From: CAYVZZ01 sp964456185 | Lineage (GTDB): Bacteria; Pseudomonadota; Gammaproteobacteria; Pseudomonadales; Alcanivoracaceae | Reading direction: 5' to 3' | DNA: 7,842 bases | Assembly: GCA_964456185.1 (NCBI GenBank) | Contig: CAYVZZ010000108.1 | Coordinates: forward strand, 1 to 7,842 | Shown: positions 5,427 to 7,842 of the stretch, piece by piece | Layout: every line of letters starts with the position of its first letter | Numbering within the stretch: position 1 is the first letter of the stretch | Notes under the pieces: model-generated | The model's input: the letters and a program-made list of their open reading frames with translations, nothing else | What the model was told of the DNA's origin: nothing | Database searches by the model: none | Position numbers and translations under genes: made by a program

Positions 5427-6728
5427 TTAGGGCGCATCATCGGGCGTTGGCAGGCGTTTTTTGGCTTTGGCACCCAATTCTTGCAGTTGGTGCGCGCGAC
5501 GCAGCAAGTTACCACGCCCGCTGCTTAGGCGTTTGTAGCCGGTTTGCCAAGCCTCATTGGCTTTTGTCAGCCGATCGCCTACGTCTTTCCAAGCCTCCTC
5601 TAATAATGTCACTTGATCGCAGATTTTTCCGGCCTGATCGGCGATTTCCATGGCATTGCGGTTTTGGTCTTCATAGCGCCAGATATTACGAATGGTACGC
5701 AAGGTGACCAGCAAGGTAGACGGGCTGACAATAACGACATTACGTTGATAGGCGTCTGAAAATAACGCGTCGTCTTGCTGGATGGCGGCAATAAAAGCGC
5801 CTTCTACCGGAATGAACAACAATACGAAATCCAATGAGTGCAGGCTCTTAAGCGAACGGTAATCCTTGTCGCTTAGCTCGCGCACATGGTTGCGTACGGA
5901 TTCCAAATGGCGCTTTAATGCAGTGGCGCGTTGTTCGTCATCGTCTGCCTGACTGTAAGCCTCATAGGCTTTAAGTGATACCTTGCTGTCGATGATAATG
6001 TCTTTTTGGTCGGGCAGATGCACCACGACATCAGGGCGCAGACGGCGACCTTCTTCGCTTTGATGGCTGGATTGGGTGTCGTATTCGCGCCCTTCTTGCA
6101 GGCCGGATTCTTCCAGCAGGCGCTCGAGAATCATTTCACCCCAGTCGCCCTGGGTTTTATTTTCACCGCGCAGAGCGCGCGTCAGGCTGCGCGCGTCTTC
6201 CTGCATGTGCAGGTTGGTTTCTTTAAGGGTTTTGATTTGTTGTATGAGCGCGGCGCGGTTTTGGCTGCCTTCGGTGTGGACTTTTTCCACGCGCTCGCGA
6301 AAAGAGGCCAATTGCTCGCGAAAGGGCTTAAGCAATAGCTCGATGTTGTCGCGATTGCCCTGCTGCAGCTTGGCGCTGCGCTCTTCAAAAATCTTACCGG
6401 CAAGTTGCTGAAACTCTTGACTGAGCTGCTTGCGGGCTTCTTCCAGCCAAGCCAGTTTTTCGTCCTGGTAACGCTTGTGCTCTTGCCAGCGCACTTTTTC
6501 TTGTTGCAGCGCGGACACATCCGCCTGCAACGCCGTTTTATCGACATTTAACTGTTTTAGCTGCTGTTCATTTTGCTGGCGAAGGGTTTCCTCGCGTTGA
6601 ACCGCTTCTTTTGCGGCTGCTAGCTCAGCTTGAACGGCCGCCTTGGCTTGTACCATTCGGAAACCCCAAATGACGGCTATCACGGTAACGAGAGATAGGG
6701 GCAGAGCTACCCAAACGAGCGTTGTCAT
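5427..6728 (-). CDS. rmuC: DNA recombination protein RmuC
   Basis: A 433-residue RmuC-family protein; in E. coli its loss raises inversion frequency at short inverted repeats, and it is thought to act as a nuclease on DNA structures. The N-terminus is a single membrane-spanning segment (about 4-23). A long charged and Gln-rich coiled coil follows (about 28-185), then the conserved domain: GDWGEMILERLLEESGL (194-210), R231-P232-D233 and IIIDSKVSLKAY (244-255). P232-D233 together with D247-S-K249 resembles a PD-(D/E)xK nuclease core. FIPVEGAF (305-312) and the later TLLVTLRTI (338-346) are also family-typical. The start at 6728 has GGGAG seven bases upstream, within the end of tatD. ATGA overlaps the tatD stop by four bases, so translation is coupled. 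About 70 bases separate its stop from the TetR gene, so that pair may have its own promoter. Confidence 0.94.
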   Translation of the reverse strand: MTTLVWVALPLSLVTVIAVIWGFRMVQAKAAVQAELAAAKEAVQREETLRQQNEQQLKQLNVDKTALQADVSALQQEKVRWQEHKRYQDEKLAWLEEARKQLSQEFQQLAGKIFEERSAKLQQGNRDNIELLLKPFREQLASFRERVEKVHTEGSQNRAALIQQIKTLKETNLHMQEDARSLTRALRGENKTQGDWGEMILERLLEESGLQEGREYDTQSSHQSEEGRRLRPDVVVHLPDQKDIIIDSKVSLKAYEAYSQADDDEQRATALKRHLESVRNHVRELSDKDYRSLKSLHSLDFVLLFIPVEGAFIAAIQQDDALFSDAYQRNVVIVSPSTLLVTLRTIRNIWRYEDQNRNAMEIADQAGKICDQVTLLEEAWKDVGDRLTKANEAWQTGYKRLSSGRGNLLRRAHQLQELGAKAKKRLPTPDDAP

Positions 6729-7534
6729 GCAGATTCTCCCTGCACCGGCTTAGCTTTACTGAATAAGTCGAAAAAGTTACGGCTGGTTATCTCGGCCAGC
6801 TCTTCCAGCCGTACGCCCTTCAAGTCGGCAACACACTGGGCCACTTCACGTACATATTTGGGTTCATTCTTTTTGCCACGATGGGGCACAGGGGCGAGCC
6901 AAGGCGAATCCGTTTCCACGAGCAGCCGCTCCAGCGGAATGCCTTTCACCATATCGCGCACATTCGTGGCGTTTTTAAAGGTGGCGATGCCCGAGATAGA
7001 CACATAAAACCCCATGTCCATGGCCTGCTCGGCCATATCCAGGTCCTCGGTAAAGCAATGCAGCACACCTTTTACTTTGCCCTGCCCTTCGTCAGCCAAA
7101 AGACGCAGCGTATCGTCTTTGGCACCACGGGTATGGACAATGAGCGGTAACTGGCTGTCGGCGGCCGCTTGAATATGGCGGATGAAGCGTTGCTGCTGCC
7201 ATTCGCGTTTTTTTTTGGCGTAAAAATAGTCCAGTCCGGTTTCTCCGATGGCCACAATATTGTCATCAGTGGCTAGATCAAACAGCTGCTGCACACTGGG
7301 CTCGGCGGCATCTTTGTAAAGTGGATGGACGCCCACACTGGCATACACATTGGCATGCTCGCTAGCAATTTGCTGTACCTCGGGGAAAGTTTCCAGATCG
7401 ACACTAACGCAGAGTAAGTGATGCACACCGACGGCGGCTGCGTCGGCAATCACGGGCTCGAGGCGATTATCGTGTGGCGTCAAATCAAGGCAATTGAGGT
7501 GACAGTGTGAATCCACTAATGACAAGGGAGGCAT
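6725..7534 (-). CDS. tatD: TatD-family metal-dependent hydrolase (deoxyribonuclease)
   Basis: A 269-residue TIM-barrel amidohydrolase-superfamily enzyme of normal family length. All expected metal ligands are visible: H10 and H12 in VDSHCHL, E98 in IGETGLDY, H134 in LIVHTR, H159 in HCFTEDL and D209 in LLVETDSPWLAP. E. coli TatD is a magnesium-dependent 3'-5' exonuclease linked to repair of oxidative DNA damage; close paralogues (YcfH, YjjV) have related activities, and the sequence alone does not separate them. The start at 7534 fits the family, the catalytic motif beginning six residues later, although the ribosome site is weak (GGA seven to ten bases upstream). The gene is the first after a strong terminator, so it must have its own promoter in the ~45-base gap. 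Its stop overlaps the rmuC start. In Pseudomonas, as I recall, a tatD gene follows holB and pilZ; here an RND gene is upstream instead. Confidence 0.94.
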   Translation of the reverse strand: MPPLSLVDSHCHLNCLDLTPHDNRLEPVIADAAAVGVHHLLCVSVDLETFPEVQQIASEHANVYASVGVHPLYKDAAEPSVQQLFDLATDDNIVAIGETGLDYFYAKKKREWQQQRFIRHIQAAADSQLPLIVHTRGAKDDTLRLLADEGQGKVKGVLHCFTEDLDMAEQAMDMGFYVSISGIATFKNATNVRDMVKGIPLERLLVETDSPWLAPVPHRGKKNEPKYVREVAQCVADLKGVRLEELAEITSRNFFDLFSKAKPVQGESA

Positions 7535-7571
7535 AGAAAAATCCGTGTTTCAGACAACAATAATGGCTGAT

Positions 7572-7577
7572 ATTTTA
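7572..7577 (-). promoter_or_regulatory. Possible -10 box for tatD
   Basis: TAAAAT on the minus strand matches five of six bases of the -10 consensus and would start transcription near 7565, giving a leader of about 30 bases. No -35 box is recognisable, because the required position lies within the terminator stem of the preceding gene. It is the best candidate in a very short gap, but weak. Confidence 0.25.
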
Positions 7578-7580
7578 CAG

Positions 7581-7606
7581 AAAACGCCGGCGATTGCCGG
7601 CGTTTT
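7581..7606. terminator. Strong terminator hairpin between the RND gene and tatD
   Basis: AAAACGCCGGC and GCCGGCGTTTT are perfect 11-base arms around a 4-base loop. The hairpin is GC-rich with T-runs on both strands, so it should work in either direction. It lies 23 bases after the stop of the RND transporter gene (7630) and about 46 bases before tatD, and so most likely ends the RND transcript. Confidence 0.9.
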
Positions 7607-7629
7607 CATAGACTAACGACAATCACCTT

Positions 7630-7842
7630 TTAGTGCGATTGCTTGCCCTCTACCTCTTCCTTTTTAAGTAGGAAGCGTGCCAAAGCGGGCAACAGCCAGA
7701 GCGCGCCAACCATGTTCCACAAGAACATAAAGGTCAGCAGCAAGCCCATATCCGCCTGGAACTTAATGGAGGAGAACATCCAGAAGATGACGCCTACGGC
7801 CAAGGTCAAACCGGTGAACGTTACCGCTTTACCGGTGGTACG
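7630..7842 (-). CDS. RND/MMPL-type transporter, C-terminal part (partial)
   Basis: An open frame of 70 codons plus TAA enters from the right edge with no start in the window; its 5' end lies beyond 7842. The encoded end begins RTTGKAVTFTGLTLAVGVIF and contains SSIKFQADMGLLLTF, followed by MVGALWLLPALARFLLKK and a charged tail ending KQSH. Two hydrophobic segments (about residues 7-23 and 32-58 of the fragment) with the FQADMGLLL and LLPAL motifs are typical of the last membrane helices of RND-superfamily permeases of the MMPL/sterol-sensing-like type, which move lipids or hydrophobic molecules across the inner membrane using the proton gradient. Such genes often sit with DUF1302/DUF1329 genes; that context is out of view. 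Family assignment is good; the substrate is unknown. Confidence 0.8.
   Translation of the reverse strand, partial: RTTGKAVTFTGLTLAVGVIFWMFSSIKFQADMGLLLTFMFLWNMVGALWLLPALARFLLKKEEVEGKQSH

Noticed and set aside
6006..6411. Overlapping 110- and 111-codon plus-strand frames opposite rmuC
   Set aside because: They are shadows of the strongly biased rmuC coiled-coil sequence.
1..7842. CRISPR array, insertion sequence, phage or toxin-antitoxin content
   Set aside because: No direct repeat series, transposase, terminal repeats or small paired genes are visible.

Overview
The window looks like a chromosomal stretch of a gammaproteobacterium, probably a Pseudomonas-related or marine lineage such as Marinobacter, Hahella or Cellvibrionales types. 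The basis is the 16S 5' end, a gammaproteobacterial-type rRNA P1 promoter and leader, the RND-, TatD-, RmuC-, TetR- and PssA-type proteins, and a VolA/Pla-1-type lipase. No genus can be fixed from this sequence alone. Every gene lies on the minus strand, so transcription runs from high to low coordinates. No tRNA, CRISPR array, insertion sequence or phage gene is visible.

Layout in the direction of transcription. 7842-7630 is the C-terminal 70 residues of an RND/MMPL-type membrane transporter, closed by a strong hairpin terminator (7581-7606). Next comes a tightly packed group: tatD (7534-6725) overlaps rmuC (6728-5427) through ATGA. After a gap of about 70 bp with a palindrome that could be an operator come a TetR-family regulator with a TTG start (5357-4707) and a DUF1285 gene (4707-4156), overlapping through TAATG. 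The 191-bp gap 4155-3965 separates these from a large lipoprotein lipase/phospholipase (3964-1295). That gene ends at a long hairpin terminator (1268-1239) lying immediately before pssA (1224-391). Beyond pssA, from about 350 down to 1, lie the UP element, P1 promoter, boxB/boxA antitermination leader and first 59 bases of a 16S rRNA gene.

How the genes relate. TatD (metal-dependent deoxyribonuclease/hydrolase) and RmuC (nuclease-fold DNA maintenance protein) form a translationally coupled pair. The TetR regulator and the DUF1285 protein form a second coupled pair that probably represses itself. The lipase (hydrolysis of lipids outside the cytoplasm) and PssA (phosphatidylserine synthesis, the first committed step to phosphatidylethanolamine) are neighbours that both act on phospholipids, but a terminator separates them and joint regulation is only a guess. 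The rRNA operon has the features expected of strong, growth-rate-controlled transcription: UP element, consensus -35, 16-bp spacer and GCGC discriminator.

Most of the window is housekeeping. The points most worth a second look are the lipase (inner-membrane-type Asp after the lipidated Cys, ten paired-looking cysteines), the TetR/DUF1285 module with its palindrome, and the ambiguous pssA start squeezed against a terminator. I see no evidence for an undescribed defence or mobile system.
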